NCBI GenBank assembly: GCA_018970395.1
Contig: JAGWWM010000003.1
Span: forward strand, 1-64,000
DNA: 64,000 bases
Reading direction: 5' to 3'
Origin: Bacteroidota bacterium
GTDB lineage: Bacteria; Bacteroidota; Bacteroidia; Chitinophagales; Chitinophagaceae
Below, piece after piece: positions 1-7,668 of the stretch (within the stretch, counting starts at the first letter, position 1; each line of letters starts with the position of its first letter). The position numbers and the translations under genes are program-made. The notes below the pieces were generated by a model. That model searched no databases, was not told the origin of the DNA, and saw nothing but the letters and a program-made list of their open reading frames with translations.

Positions 1-1997
1 CCTGCATCCAGATTGATCCACTGATCACGAGCGGCAGGAAAACGATAAGCGGTTTGAAAAGAAAAACGGAGGTTTTTATTTTCTTTTACTTTGTATAAAG
101 CAGTAACACGGGGCGTAAACCTTCCCTTGAAATTCTGATTTTTATCATAACGAACTGAAGCAGTAATAGACAATGCCTCTATGATTTTTCTGCTTGCCTG
201 CAGATAGCCCCCGAATTCATTGATGCCTATTACGCCGGCAGAATCAGCAAATAATGTACCCTGTGAATTCAGTACAAAGCGGCGGAAATTACCCCCTACC
301 ACTACATCCGCGTATTTTTTGGTAAGGTGAGTCAGATTATATTGTCCCTCTACAGAATACAGATCTGTACGATCCAGGAATTTTCCGCCACCGGTAGTCC
401 CTTTGATGGGCTCTTTTTTTACCTGATTATACACATCCCTGAATGCCTGACTATTTACATCAGGACGAGTTCTGTCTGCAAAAGCACGCGCCGCAGCATG
501 GGCATCCGCATCACTTAGCCCATTCAGTTTAGCTCCTAAAAAAGTTTGACCGTATTCAAAATACCAGCCTTTTGTTGGATCTATCAGGTCTGCTGAAGGT
601 TTAATCCGCTCATTGGTCAATTGTGTAGCCACGCCGACATTATATGAATCCCCACTATTTTCCTGAGTAGTATATGCCCGTACAAACCAGTTTTTAGAAT
701 TGAGTTCAAATTTATACTGAGACATTTTCAGGTTGATTAAGGAATACCTGCCCAGTCCGGTATACATAGTGTTTCCAGTACCGTAATTCCCAGTAAAACT
801 GGCTTCGAGATTATCATTGATTTTATAATGAAGCGCACCACCAACTTTGAAGTTAATAGTATTAGGATCAACTAAATCTCTTTCGCTATATCCGGTTCTG
901 GAGACATTTTTAGCTCCCGTTGCGACGAGATTATCAATAAAAGGCTTCAGAAATGGCGCTCGACCGCCAATGGCATTTAAAACTTGATTGATGTCAACAG
1001 TCGTTTCATCACCGTACACGTTAACACCATCGTAATTTGGATCAGTAGCCCTGGTTCCATTTATGATTTGACCAACAGCGCCGGTTCTGAGAAAATTGCG
1101 CTGATCATCTGCCACCCAGTCTTGCGCTCTTACATATTCACCAGTAACCTTAAACGCAAAGCGATCTCCGATTTTTTCTGCCCATCTTACACTGAAATTA
1201 TGATAGGGCGACCTGTCGCGGTAGCGATTGTCAACATGCATAACCCCTTGTTTTACATGAACGGAAAGACCTTGATGTTTAAAAGGATTCTTACTATTGA
1301 TCAGTAAAGTTCCATTCATACCTCCCGGACCATATAAGGCTGAAGAAGCGCCGGGCAACAACTCCATATTATCTACATCCAACTCAGTTAAGCCAATCAC
1401 GCTACCCACAGAAAAATTTAAACCGGGTGCCTGATTGTCCATTCCATCTATCAACTGATTAAAGCGAAGGTTACCGCTACTCACAAACCCTCTGGTGGTA
1501 GGCGTTTTAAATGTGAGAGAAGAAGTCAACATATCCACCCCTTTCAAATTAGTAACAGCTTCATAATAATTGGAGACCGGTGCATTTTGAATAGCAGAAG
1601 CACTCACCCTTTCAATACTTACTGGTGATTCCATAATGCGGGTTGCCACTCTGGTAGCGGAAACCACAATTTCCTGTCCTAAAGCAGACTCGGTTTTCAA
1701 ATTGATAACTACTGTTTCGGATGCGGACTCAACCTTATACTCTAAAGTTTGGTAACCAACCGAGCTGATGGTTAGCGTAATCGGATACTTTAAATTTCCG
1801 GACAGTTTAAAGTTCCCTTTTTCGTTGGTAAAAGTTCCGAGTGTTGTTCCCTTGACCAAAACGGAGACGGCAGCAACCCCTTCTTTGGAATCTTCCGATA
1901 ATACTTTACCGGAAACCGAAGAAGTTTGAGCAAAACCATTGAAAGACAGCAGCATGGCAGCAAGCCAACCTGCGAGCAAGCGTAAGCTTTTTCTCAT
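1..1997 (-). CDS. TonB-dependent outer-membrane receptor, C-terminus cut by window edge
   Basis: Outer-membrane active transporter, energised by TonB, for a large ligand that the sequence does not identify. The frame is open from an ATG at 1997 to the window start (about 665 codons), so the end of the beta-barrel is missing. It begins with a signal peptide ending near GFAQ. A carboxypeptidase-like regulatory domain follows (about residues 25-110, SGKVLSEDSKEGVAAVSVLV). Next comes a plug domain with the typical TRGF and LPGASSALYGPGG segments, then barrel strands rich in aromatic residues. The N-terminal extension is the usual Bacteroidota type, not SusC-like in any obvious way. It is divergent from purC. 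No SusD partner is visible on the promoter side; the downstream side is outside the window. Confidence 0.9.
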   Translation of the reverse strand, partial: MRKSLRLLAGWLAAMLLSFNGFAQTSSVSGKVLSEDSKEGVAAVSVLVKGTTLGTFTNEKGNFKLSGNLKYPITLTISSVGYQTLEYKVESASETVVINLKTESALGQEIVVSATRVATRIMESPVSIERVSASAIQNAPVSNYYEAVTNLKGVDMLTSSLTFKTPTTRGFVSSGNLRFNQLIDGMDNQAPGLNFSVGSVIGLTELDVDNMELLPGASSALYGPGGMNGTLLINSKNPFKHQGLSVHVKQGVMHVDNRYRDRSPYHNFSVRWAEKIGDRFAFKVTGEYVRAQDWVADDQRNFLRTGAVGQIINGTRATDPNYDGVNVYGDETTVDINQVLNAIGGRAPFLKPFIDNLVATGAKNVSRTGYSERDLVDPNTINFKVGGALHYKINDNLEASFTGNYGTGNTMYTGLGRYSLINLKMSQYKFELNSKNWFVRAYTTQENSGDSYNVGVATQLTNERIKPSADLIDPTKGWYFEYGQTFLGAKLNGLSDADAHAAARAFADRTRPDVNSQAFRDVYNQVKKEPIKGTTGGGKFLDRTDLYSVEGQYNLTHLTKKYADVVVGGNFRRFVLNSQGTLFADSAGVIGINEFGGYLQASRKIIEALSITASVRYDKNQNFKGRFTPRVTALYKVKENKNLRFSFQTAYRFPAARDQWINLDA

Positions 1998-2055
1998 AAA
2001 TAGAAGTATTAAATTTTCATAAATATTGTAAATATTTTGGACTCTGTCAAAAAAA

Positions 2056-2063
2056 TATTTTTG
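2056..2063 (+). promoter_or_regulatory. Putative -7 element before purC (TATTTTTG)
   Basis: TATTTTTG fits the Bacteroidota -7 consensus TAnnTTTG and lies about 53 bases before the chosen purC ATG. A TTTTG ends at 2039, leaving a 16-base spacer, shorter than the usual 18-20. The region between the TonB receptor and purC is very AT-rich, so a chance match is possible. Confidence 0.35.
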
Positions 2064-2116
2064 AAAGAGTGCGTAAATGTGAGAAACTTTGGGATTCAAT
2101 TTCAAGAATTTTGAAT

Positions 2117-3043
2117 ATGCCATTCACTATTATAAATCAAACAAATTTCTACAGCGGAAAAGTCAGAGATGTTTACACCATCGGTACATCACAACTGATA
2201 ATGGTAGCAACCGATCGCATTTCTGCATTTGATGTCATCTTACCTAAACCCATTCCTTACAAAGGACAGGTGCTAACACAAATTGCAGCTTACATGCTGA
2301 GGCAAACAAAGGATATCTGTCCCAATTGGCTGATTGATACCCCTGCACCGAATGTTTCATTTGGATTGAAATGCGAACCCATTCCCGTGGAGATGGTTGT
2401 AAGAGGCAACCTCGTGGGTCATGCCTGGCGCACTTATCAGTCCGGCAAAAAAGTTTTATGCGGCGCCAACATGCCGGAAGGTTTGAAAGAAAATGATTTC
2501 TTCCCCTCTCCTATTCTAACGCCCAGCACCAAAGCGGCTGAAGGACATGATGAAGATATTAGTCCGGAAGAAATACTTAGTCGCGGTTTATGTACTAAGG
2601 AAGATTGGGAAACCATGTGTCGCTATGCGCTGGCGCTTTTTGAAAGAGGAAAAAAATTAGCAAAGGAGAAAGGACTGATTTTGGCAGACACCAAATATGA
2701 ATTCGGAAAATATAAAGGTGAAATCATGTTGATGGACGAAGTACATACGCCCGATTCATCCCGCTATTTTTATGCAGAAGGTTTTGAAGAAAGACAAAGC
2801 AAAGGGGAAAAACAAAAACAACTCAGCAAAGAATTTGTGAGAGAGTGGCTGATCGCCAATAATTTCATGGGAAAAGAAGGACAATCTGTGCCTGACATGT
2901 CGGAGGAGTGGGTGCAAACCATCTCCAAACGATACATTGAGCTGTATGAACATTTAATTGGAGAGAAGTTCTCTCCACAAGCTCTCACTGATGCTGAAAC
3001 TTTAGAACGAATAACCAAGTGCTTAACTAACTCCGCCCTTTAG
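2117..3043 (+). CDS. purC: Phosphoribosylaminoimidazole-succinocarboxamide synthase
   Basis: Joins CAIR and aspartate with ATP to give SAICAR in purine synthesis; cytosolic. The 308-residue product starts [20 protein letters not shown], with the SAICAR synthetase motif GKVRDVY at residues 14-20. The later signature [11 protein letters not shown] is followed by [13 protein letters not shown]. Length matches the roughly 300-residue form common in Bacteroidota rather than the roughly 240-residue E. coli form. The frame stays open upstream to a GTG at 2069, but those 16 residues are not conserved-looking and the ATG at 2117 puts the KVRDVY motif in the usual place. It stands alone, divergent from the TonB receptor; purB of the same pathway lies about 17 kb away. 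Confidence 0.95.
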   Translation: MPFTIINQTNFYSGKVRDVYTIGTSQLIMVATDRISAFDVILPKPIPYKGQVLTQIAAYMLRQTKDICPNWLIDTPAPNVSFGLKCEPIPVEMVVRGNLVGHAWRTYQSGKKVLCGANMPEGLKENDFFPSPILTPSTKAAEGHDEDISPEEILSRGLCTKEDWETMCRYALALFERGKKLAKEKGLILADTKYEFGKYKGEIMLMDEVHTPDSSRYFYAEGFEERQSKGEKQKQLSKEFVREWLIANNFMGKEGQSVPDMSEEWVQTISKRYIELYEHLIGEKFSPQALTDAETLERITKCLTNSAL

Positions 3044-3090
3044 GGCGGAGGAACAGACGACGGCGGAGGAACAGACGATGGCGGAGGATT
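3041..3090 (+). repeat. Tandem 17-base GC-rich repeat after purC
   Basis: The unit GGCGGAGGAACAGACGA occurs twice in succession with one base difference at the junction, and a third copy begins (GGCGGAGG). It starts at the purC stop codon. Its GC content is well above the surrounding DNA. Confidence 0.7.
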
Positions 3091-3093
3091 GCC

Positions 3094-3121
3094 GTAGAAA
3101 CGCACAATTGTGTGTCTCTAC
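3094..3121. repeat. Imperfect palindrome, GTAGAGACGCAC family (AATT core), copy 1
   Basis: A 28-base near-palindrome with arms GTAGAAACGCACA and TGTGTGTCTCTAC around an AATT core. The outer arms match copies at 39049, 45526 and 57149. It lies in the 245-base gap between the convergent purC and trhO genes. It may form a hairpin in either transcript but has no T-run of its own. Confidence 0.65.
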
Positions 3122-3251
3122 AACCCCTCTACCGAGCCGTTAGACATATCGAGTTTTATCTCAGTATCATTTCACCCCTGTGCGGAGTTTTGTCCAATCT
3201 CAAACCCGATCGCTCCGCGCGTTCTGCCTTCCCAGCGCCACACATTTCGGT

Positions 3252-3285
3252 AACGTCATGTTTCGCTATCGCTCAACATGACGTT
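3252..3285. repeat. Inverted repeat at the trhO 3' end
   Basis: Arms AACGTCATGTT (3252-3262) and AACATGACGTT (3275-3285) pair over 11 bases around a 12-base loop, four bases beyond the trhO stop. There is no clear U-tract, so this is either a weak terminator or an interspersed palindrome. The loop reads TCGCTATCGCTC. Confidence 0.6.
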
Positions 3286-3288
3286 CCC

Positions 3289-4314
3289 TTACGGGTGCTG
3301 CTTCCTGTCTCTTGCTTTATTGAAAATATTTCTCCCCAAATCCATTCCTTTTCTGCGTTCCCGCTGTTCTGCTTCAGGCAACTGTATGAAATCCAGGCAA
3401 TCTTTTCCGCAACAACCATTCCATTTTTGTTTGCAACCTTCACATTGAATAAATAATAAATGACAGGCATCATTCACACAATTGGTGTGGGTATCACAAG
3501 GTGTTCCGCATTGATGACAAACCGCAATCACATCTTCGGTAACCCGTTCTCCTAGTCGTTGATCAAACACAAAATTTTTTCCGATAAATTTATTGGGCAG
3601 ACCTCCTTCCTTTACCTGATTCACATAGTGAATAATACCGCCTTCCAGGTGATAAACATTCTCAAATCCTTGATGTAGCAGGTAAGCACTGGCCTTTTCG
3701 CAGCGGATACCGCCCGTACAATACATGATGATGTTTTTATTTTTATGCTCCTGCATCATGTCTGCCGCCATAGGTAGCTGTTCCCTGAAGGTATCGGATG
3801 GAATTTCCAGTGCATCTTTAAAATGTCCTACTTCATACTCGTAATGATTGCGCATGTCAATGACGATGGTATTCGGGTCATTGGTCATTTCATTGAATTG
3901 GACGGCATTCACATACTTTCCTTTCTTTTCCATAGAGAAATCCGGATCTTCTATGCCATCTGCTACAATCTTCTTTCTCAATTTCACATCCAGTACAAAA
4001 AAACTATGCTCGGGTTCAGCTACAGCGATATTCAAACGAAGTCCGGAAAGTCCGGGCGTAGCTTCAAGATAATTACGGAGCAACTCAAGACGATCGGTTG
4101 GCACGCTTATCTGCGCATTGATTCCTTCTGAAGCAATGTAAATTCTTCCAAAGACCTGCAGTGACTTCATTGATTTATACATTTCATCTCTGAAATAAAC
4201 AGGGTCTGCAATGGGTAGATAGCGGTAAAATGAAATGGTGGTTCGCGGCGTAGGATCCGCCTGCATTTTTTCCTTGAGTTCCTTTCGGGAAACCCGGTTA
4301 TGTAATAAGGCCAT
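3289..4314 (-). CDS. trhO: tRNA uridine(34) hydroxylase, rhodanese type
   Basis: Oxygen-dependent hydroxylase that makes 5-hydroxyuridine at the tRNA wobble position (TrhO/YceA family). The 341-residue protein has an N-terminal acylphosphatase-like domain (about 25-125). The rhodanese domain carries the active-site loop MYCTGGIRCEKAS with Cys199. A cysteine-rich C-terminal segment (about 266-306, CHQCG, CEGC, CCGKDC) could bind a metal. The N-terminal domain, the CTGGIRCE loop and the Cys-rich tail together separate it from plain sulfurtransferases. It is transcribed alone, convergent with purC across a repeat-rich gap. Confidence 0.92.
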   Translation of the reverse strand: MALLHNRVSRKELKEKMQADPTPRTTISFYRYLPIADPVYFRDEMYKSMKSLQVFGRIYIASEGINAQISVPTDRLELLRNYLEATPGLSGLRLNIAVAEPEHSFFVLDVKLRKKIVADGIEDPDFSMEKKGKYVNAVQFNEMTNDPNTIVIDMRNHYEYEVGHFKDALEIPSDTFREQLPMAADMMQEHKNKNIIMYCTGGIRCEKASAYLLHQGFENVYHLEGGIIHYVNQVKEGGLPNKFIGKNFVFDQRLGERVTEDVIAVCHQCGTPCDTHTNCVNDACHLLFIQCEGCKQKWNGCCGKDCLDFIQLPEAEQRERRKGMDLGRNIFNKARDRKQHP

Positions 4315-4436
4315 AAAATTGAATTTGTATTCGTCGTTTCAGACAAATAAATAATCAGTTGAAATGATTAATGGAACAGTTACAGGCTGAACCAAATTCA
4401 TTTAAGTGCAATTGCAAAGGTAAGACTCAAATCAAT

Positions 4437-5567
4437 TTACTCAACGAGCGGTTGCAATTCGTCCCATCCAAGAGATTTGAGCAGTGGTACTTGCAGCAAT
4501 AAACGCAATTCCTGAAAAGGGACAAAAATATCAATCATGCCCGTAGAATAAGCAGCAATGGTAGCTGGATTATAATGAAAAATCATACCCTTATCTGTAA
4601 GGTAAACAGACGACGGAGACTCTACCAGTGTATTTTCAAACAAACCGGCATCGTACAAAGGAGTACCGGGGTCATATCCGTTTTCAGAAAGATATCTTTT
4701 TGCTAAGACAGGCATCAGGCTGTCCATTGCTTTTTGATCAAATAATTCCTGCAGCATCAAAGCTTTCCCCGCTTTACGATCCCAGGTGAAATATTTCAGT
4801 TGCGTGATGCCATGTGCACCTCCGCTGAATTGATAATCTGAGTAAACAAACGAAATAAACCGATGGGTTTGGTGGGCAATATGAATGGTGCGTCTGATTT
4901 CAACCGAATAGGAACGAGGCGCTCTTTTAAGCTCCTGTTCATTGATATAATAATAATCATTCTTATAGCTGTCAAGTTCTTTTTGAATAAGCTTTTGCAT
5001 TTGCAGTCGTATATCCCCTTCGGCATACTCAAATCCTTTTACAAAACCGGACAACCCTTGCTTCATTGTTGTAAAACCGGGCAGTCTTTCTTCCGGCCAA
5101 ACAAGCCCTATGCCTACAGTGGCAGAGGGATAAGGCGACTCTTCGTTTAATAATTTAACTGAATCCTGTTCATATAGATAATTCATTCTTAAAGCAGGTG
5201 TTACCCTGCGAAGTTCCAATTGCACATTACGTCCTTTTTCATTTTCTCTGGTCATTAACCCTCTGTAGTGATGGTCATTTTGAGTAAGCACAAAAAACTC
5301 TTTATATCTTTTTGTAGAAGTACTAAGATGCAGCTTTCCGGTTTGCGAAGAGTCAATTCCTGCTATGATATAAGGTCTTTGCTGACTTTCAAAATAGTAA
5401 TACCCGGAATAATATTGATCATATTTATAAAGATAAAAAACAATGGATTCAGATCCGGCCTTTCCTCTCAGCATCAAGAAGGAAGTCACAGGAGTTGCAA
5501 CGCCCCTGTAGGGGTGAATGCACAAGAGAAAGAAACTGAATAAAATGAGTAATAATTTTGGTTTCAT
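4437..5567 (-). CDS. Secreted DUF3298/DUF4163-type protein
   Basis: Function unknown. The protein (376 residues from the ATG at 5567) starts MKPKLLLILFSFFLLC, an export signal. Its C-terminal half resembles the PdaC/RsiV (DUF4163 then DUF3298) arrangement: HRFISFVYSDYQFSGGAHG, then LTDKGMIFHYNPATIAAYSTG and IFVPFQEL. In characterised relatives this fold accompanies peptidoglycan deacetylases or anti-sigma factors, but no catalytic domain is present here. An upstream ATG at 5585 would put MLAAFL before the signal peptide, so 5567 is preferred. A short palindrome (5501-5516) lies inside the signal-peptide region. It stands alone between trhO and mscL. Confidence 0.75.
   Translation of the reverse strand: MKPKLLLILFSFFLLCIHPYRGVATPVTSFLMLRGKAGSESIVFYLYKYDQYYSGYYYFESQQRPYIIAGIDSSQTGKLHLSTSTKRYKEFFVLTQNDHHYRGLMTRENEKGRNVQLELRRVTPALRMNYLYEQDSVKLLNEESPYPSATVGIGLVWPEERLPGFTTMKQGLSGFVKGFEYAEGDIRLQMQKLIQKELDSYKNDYYYINEQELKRAPRSYSVEIRRTIHIAHQTHRFISFVYSDYQFSGGAHGITQLKYFTWDRKAGKALMLQELFDQKAMDSLMPVLAKRYLSENGYDPGTPLYDAGLFENTLVESPSSVYLTDKGMIFHYNPATIAAYSTGMIDIFVPFQELRLLLQVPLLKSLGWDELQPLVE
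5501..5516. repeat. Palindrome CACCCCTACAGGGGCG inside a signal-peptide region
   Basis: On the minus strand CACCCCTACAGGGGCG encodes the HPYRGVA part of the DUF3298 protein, directly after its hydrophobic core. The 7-base arms pair almost fully. GC-rich elements of this kind look like interspersed repeats rather than coding constraint. Confidence 0.5.
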
Positions 5568-5669
5568 TAGGAATGCTGCTAGCAATTTACCACATTAGCC
5601 GTTACCTACCCTAATTTACTTTAGGAAATAAAGGTTTTCCATTAGTCGGCAATTGAATAAATAATTCAT

Positions 5670-5978
5670 TTATTTTGACTCCTTGCTACGGTCAATTTTT
5701 TGAATCAGTCTTGTGACCATAAATAATGAGAGGGCAATTAAAATAAATTTAATGATTGCAGACACCAGCTTGCCGTATTTAACCGCCTTCCAGCTGAGCT
5801 GGTCAATATCAGCCACTCCAGCTGCTTCTGTGGCGGGAATCAAAATCAACGGAGTAATCACATCTTCCACAAGTGAACTCACGATGTCTCCAAAGGCCGC
5901 ACCGATTACAACTGCAACAGCTAATTCAACTACATTGTCTTTTAATGCAAATTTTTTAAAATCCTGCACAAACCCCAT
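5670..5978 (-). CDS. mscL: Large-conductance mechanosensitive channel MscL
   Basis: Pentameric inner-membrane channel that opens under membrane tension to release solutes during hypo-osmotic shock. The sequence begins MGFVQDFKKFALKDNVVELA, the conserved N-terminal helix. TM1 follows (AVAVVIGAAFGDIVSSLV), then a short periplasmic loop, TM2 (IIKFILIALSLFMVTRLI) and a charged tail. At 102 residues it is shorter than the roughly 130-residue enterobacterial form, mainly in the periplasmic loop and the C-terminal helix. It is followed by the DUF3298 gene on the same strand. Confidence 0.95.
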   Translation of the reverse strand: MGFVQDFKKFALKDNVVELAVAVVIGAAFGDIVSSLVEDVITPLILIPATEAAGVADIDQLSWKAVKYGKLVSAIIKFILIALSLFMVTRLIQKIDRSKESK

Positions 5979-5989
5979 AACGTATTTTT

Positions 5990-6044
5990 TTATTATTAAT
6001 TATCAATTACTAATTATTAATTATCAATTACTAATTCTTAATTA
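5990..6044. repeat. AT-rich tandem words between mscL and the upstream gene
   Basis: Two near-copies of the word ATTAATTATCAATTACTAAT lie in a row. They begin 12 bases before mscL and run through the stop codon of the gene at 6031. Similar TTAATTA words recur 3' of other stop codons in the window. Confidence 0.6.
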
Positions 6045-7590
6045 CAAAACTCCCTCTGCTCATCCCTTCCGAAGTCTTTAATCCGGCTCTATAAAAACCG
6101 TTCGGTAAGTTCTTCGTTGGTATTTGAACAAAATAGTCGTGATTTAATTTTCTTTTCAAAATGATTCTGCCTGTAATATCCCAAATAATCAATTCAGCTG
6201 TTTCATGAGGATGTGGATTCACGAATTGAAGCCATGATGCTACCGGATTCGGGAAAAATTTCAATTCATTGCCGTGGTGATGATGTTGTGTCGGTATTTC
6301 TGTAACGAGCAAACTGCTGTCAAGAATGATATTTTCATCTCCGGGCTGATAAGGTGTGTAGGCAAAATACACCAGCATCATTTCGTCCGTCGTACCCTCG
6401 CCTAAACGTACATCTACCGGAGGATTAACCGGATTATGGGGGTTGGAAGTCGTATTATTATAGACAATTTTTGCCTGTAATTTGGTTTTGGGAGGCAATA
6501 CCACCGGCTTCTGAAACTGATAGTCGCCCTGCCAGTGAAAATCCCAGTGAGGAATTTTAATTAATCGGATGGTATCATTATTGACCGCTTTATTTCCCCA
6601 CACCTGTATGGATTCTCCTATTAAATGCATGTGAGGGGCAACAGACAATACACTTACACTGATACCCGCCGGTGTTGTATAAGCAGCATTAAAAGATTTA
6701 ACGGTATTGGCAGGGATGAACAAAGGACCATTCGTGAGGGTAGAGGAATGATTGAGGACTGGTTGTAAATACACTTCTCTTGCCTGGGCATTATTGTTAA
6801 AATACAAGTTCACTTTGGTGCTGTCTTGCTTTCCTGCGCTGCCTGCGGGGTAATGCACTTGAATGACGATATCACTATTTTTATATAGACGATTCCCAAA
6901 AGCAGCGGGTAGTCTGCGCGTAACCGTACCGGGCACCCAGGCATTTAGCATAGGGGCACTGGGAACGCCAATGCCTCCAAAACTGGTATAACCAGGCTCA
7001 GCACTTGCCGCATCTAATTTCCTCGCTTTTTTGTTTGCCGTTGTATCCTGATACACCAATACATGATGTACGATGGAACGATTGCCTGGAACCACTTCTA
7101 TGGCGGATAATATTTTATCGGTTGACAAATCAGTTGGCAGTACAAAACACTGATAAATATCTCTGTCAACCGCCGTACTGGTGAAGGTGGGCATCTTAAG
7201 GATTTTATCGGGCGTGCCGAGATTTCCTGTCTTGGATGTCGGAGGCTCCGGTTCTATAGCAGTATTTCCTCTTGGCGCACCCTTATCTACCCAACTCACT
7301 ATGGAACTGATTTCTGTAGGGGTTAGAATCCGCTGATCAGTAAATGTGGTATAGGACGGGTCGGGGGGCCAGGGCGGCATGTGCTTTCCTGTGACTGCAC
7401 TTTTGATGGAAAATCTATGTAAAAAAACATTTTCATAACTCGTTAACGCTATCGGTGCAATGCCCCCTTCTTTATGACAAGAAGAGCAGTTTTTATAAAT
7501 AATCGTTGCAACATGCTCACTCCATGTTTGAGCTTTCAGGGAAGCCAAAAATGTAAAAAAACAGATTAAGCAGATAAATAGTAAGCGCAT
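6031..7590 (-). CDS. Secreted CXXCH / Cu-monooxygenase-like protein with T9SS sorting domain
   Basis: Probable exported redox protein. The 519 residues from the ATG at 7590 hold a signal peptide (MRLLFICLICFFTFLASLKAQ) and a cytochrome-c-like segment with one haem motif, CSSCH (Cys35, Cys38, His39). Next is a two-part fold like copper type II ascorbate-dependent monooxygenases (PHM/DBH), with RSIVHHVLVY and PHMHLIGES as likely Cu-site histidine motifs and TTDEMM near the end. A T9SS type A sorting domain closes it (FFPNPVASWLQF to GSFVIKN). The upstream start at 7656 adds 22 residues before the signal peptide and is rejected. Substrate unknown; hydroxylation activity is inferred only from the fold. 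Confidence 0.8.
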   Translation of the reverse strand: MRLLFICLICFFTFLASLKAQTWSEHVATIIYKNCSSCHKEGGIAPIALTSYENVFLHRFSIKSAVTGKHMPPWPPDPSYTTFTDQRILTPTEISSIVSWVDKGAPRGNTAIEPEPPTSKTGNLGTPDKILKMPTFTSTAVDRDIYQCFVLPTDLSTDKILSAIEVVPGNRSIVHHVLVYQDTTANKKARKLDAASAEPGYTSFGGIGVPSAPMLNAWVPGTVTRRLPAAFGNRLYKNSDIVIQVHYPAGSAGKQDSTKVNLYFNNNAQAREVYLQPVLNHSSTLTNGPLFIPANTVKSFNAAYTTPAGISVSVLSVAPHMHLIGESIQVWGNKAVNNDTIRLIKIPHWDFHWQGDYQFQKPVVLPPKTKLQAKIVYNNTTSNPHNPVNPPVDVRLGEGTTDEMMLVYFAYTPYQPGDENIILDSSLLVTEIPTQHHHHGNELKFFPNPVASWLQFVNPHPHETAELIIWDITGRIILKRKLNHDYFVQIPTKNLPNGFYRAGLKTSEGMSRGSFVIKN

Positions 7591-7599
7591 AAATAAAAA

Positions 7600-7618
7600 G
7601 TATCCAAATATAGGATAC
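7600..7618. promoter_or_regulatory. Inverted repeat GTATCC-N7-GGATAC in a divergent promoter region
   Basis: Perfect 6-base arms with a 7-base AT spacer lie in the 78 bases between the starts of the Cu-monooxygenase-like gene and yfhO. Position and symmetry suggest an operator for a dimeric regulator, but no regulator gene is adjacent. Confidence 0.35.
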
Positions 7619-7668
7619 AAAAAATTATGATAAAATAGTTTTACTTTGCTCAACAAATTTTTAGTAGA

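Noticed and set aside
1-1997. SusC-type receptor paired with a SusD
   Set aside because: No SusD gene is adjacent in the window and the SusC-specific features are not clear, so I kept the general label.
3112-3456. Open reading frame of 114 codons on the plus strand
   Set aside because: It overlaps the 3' end of trhO and the repeat-rich gap, has no recognisable protein features and no start signal; it is a shadow.
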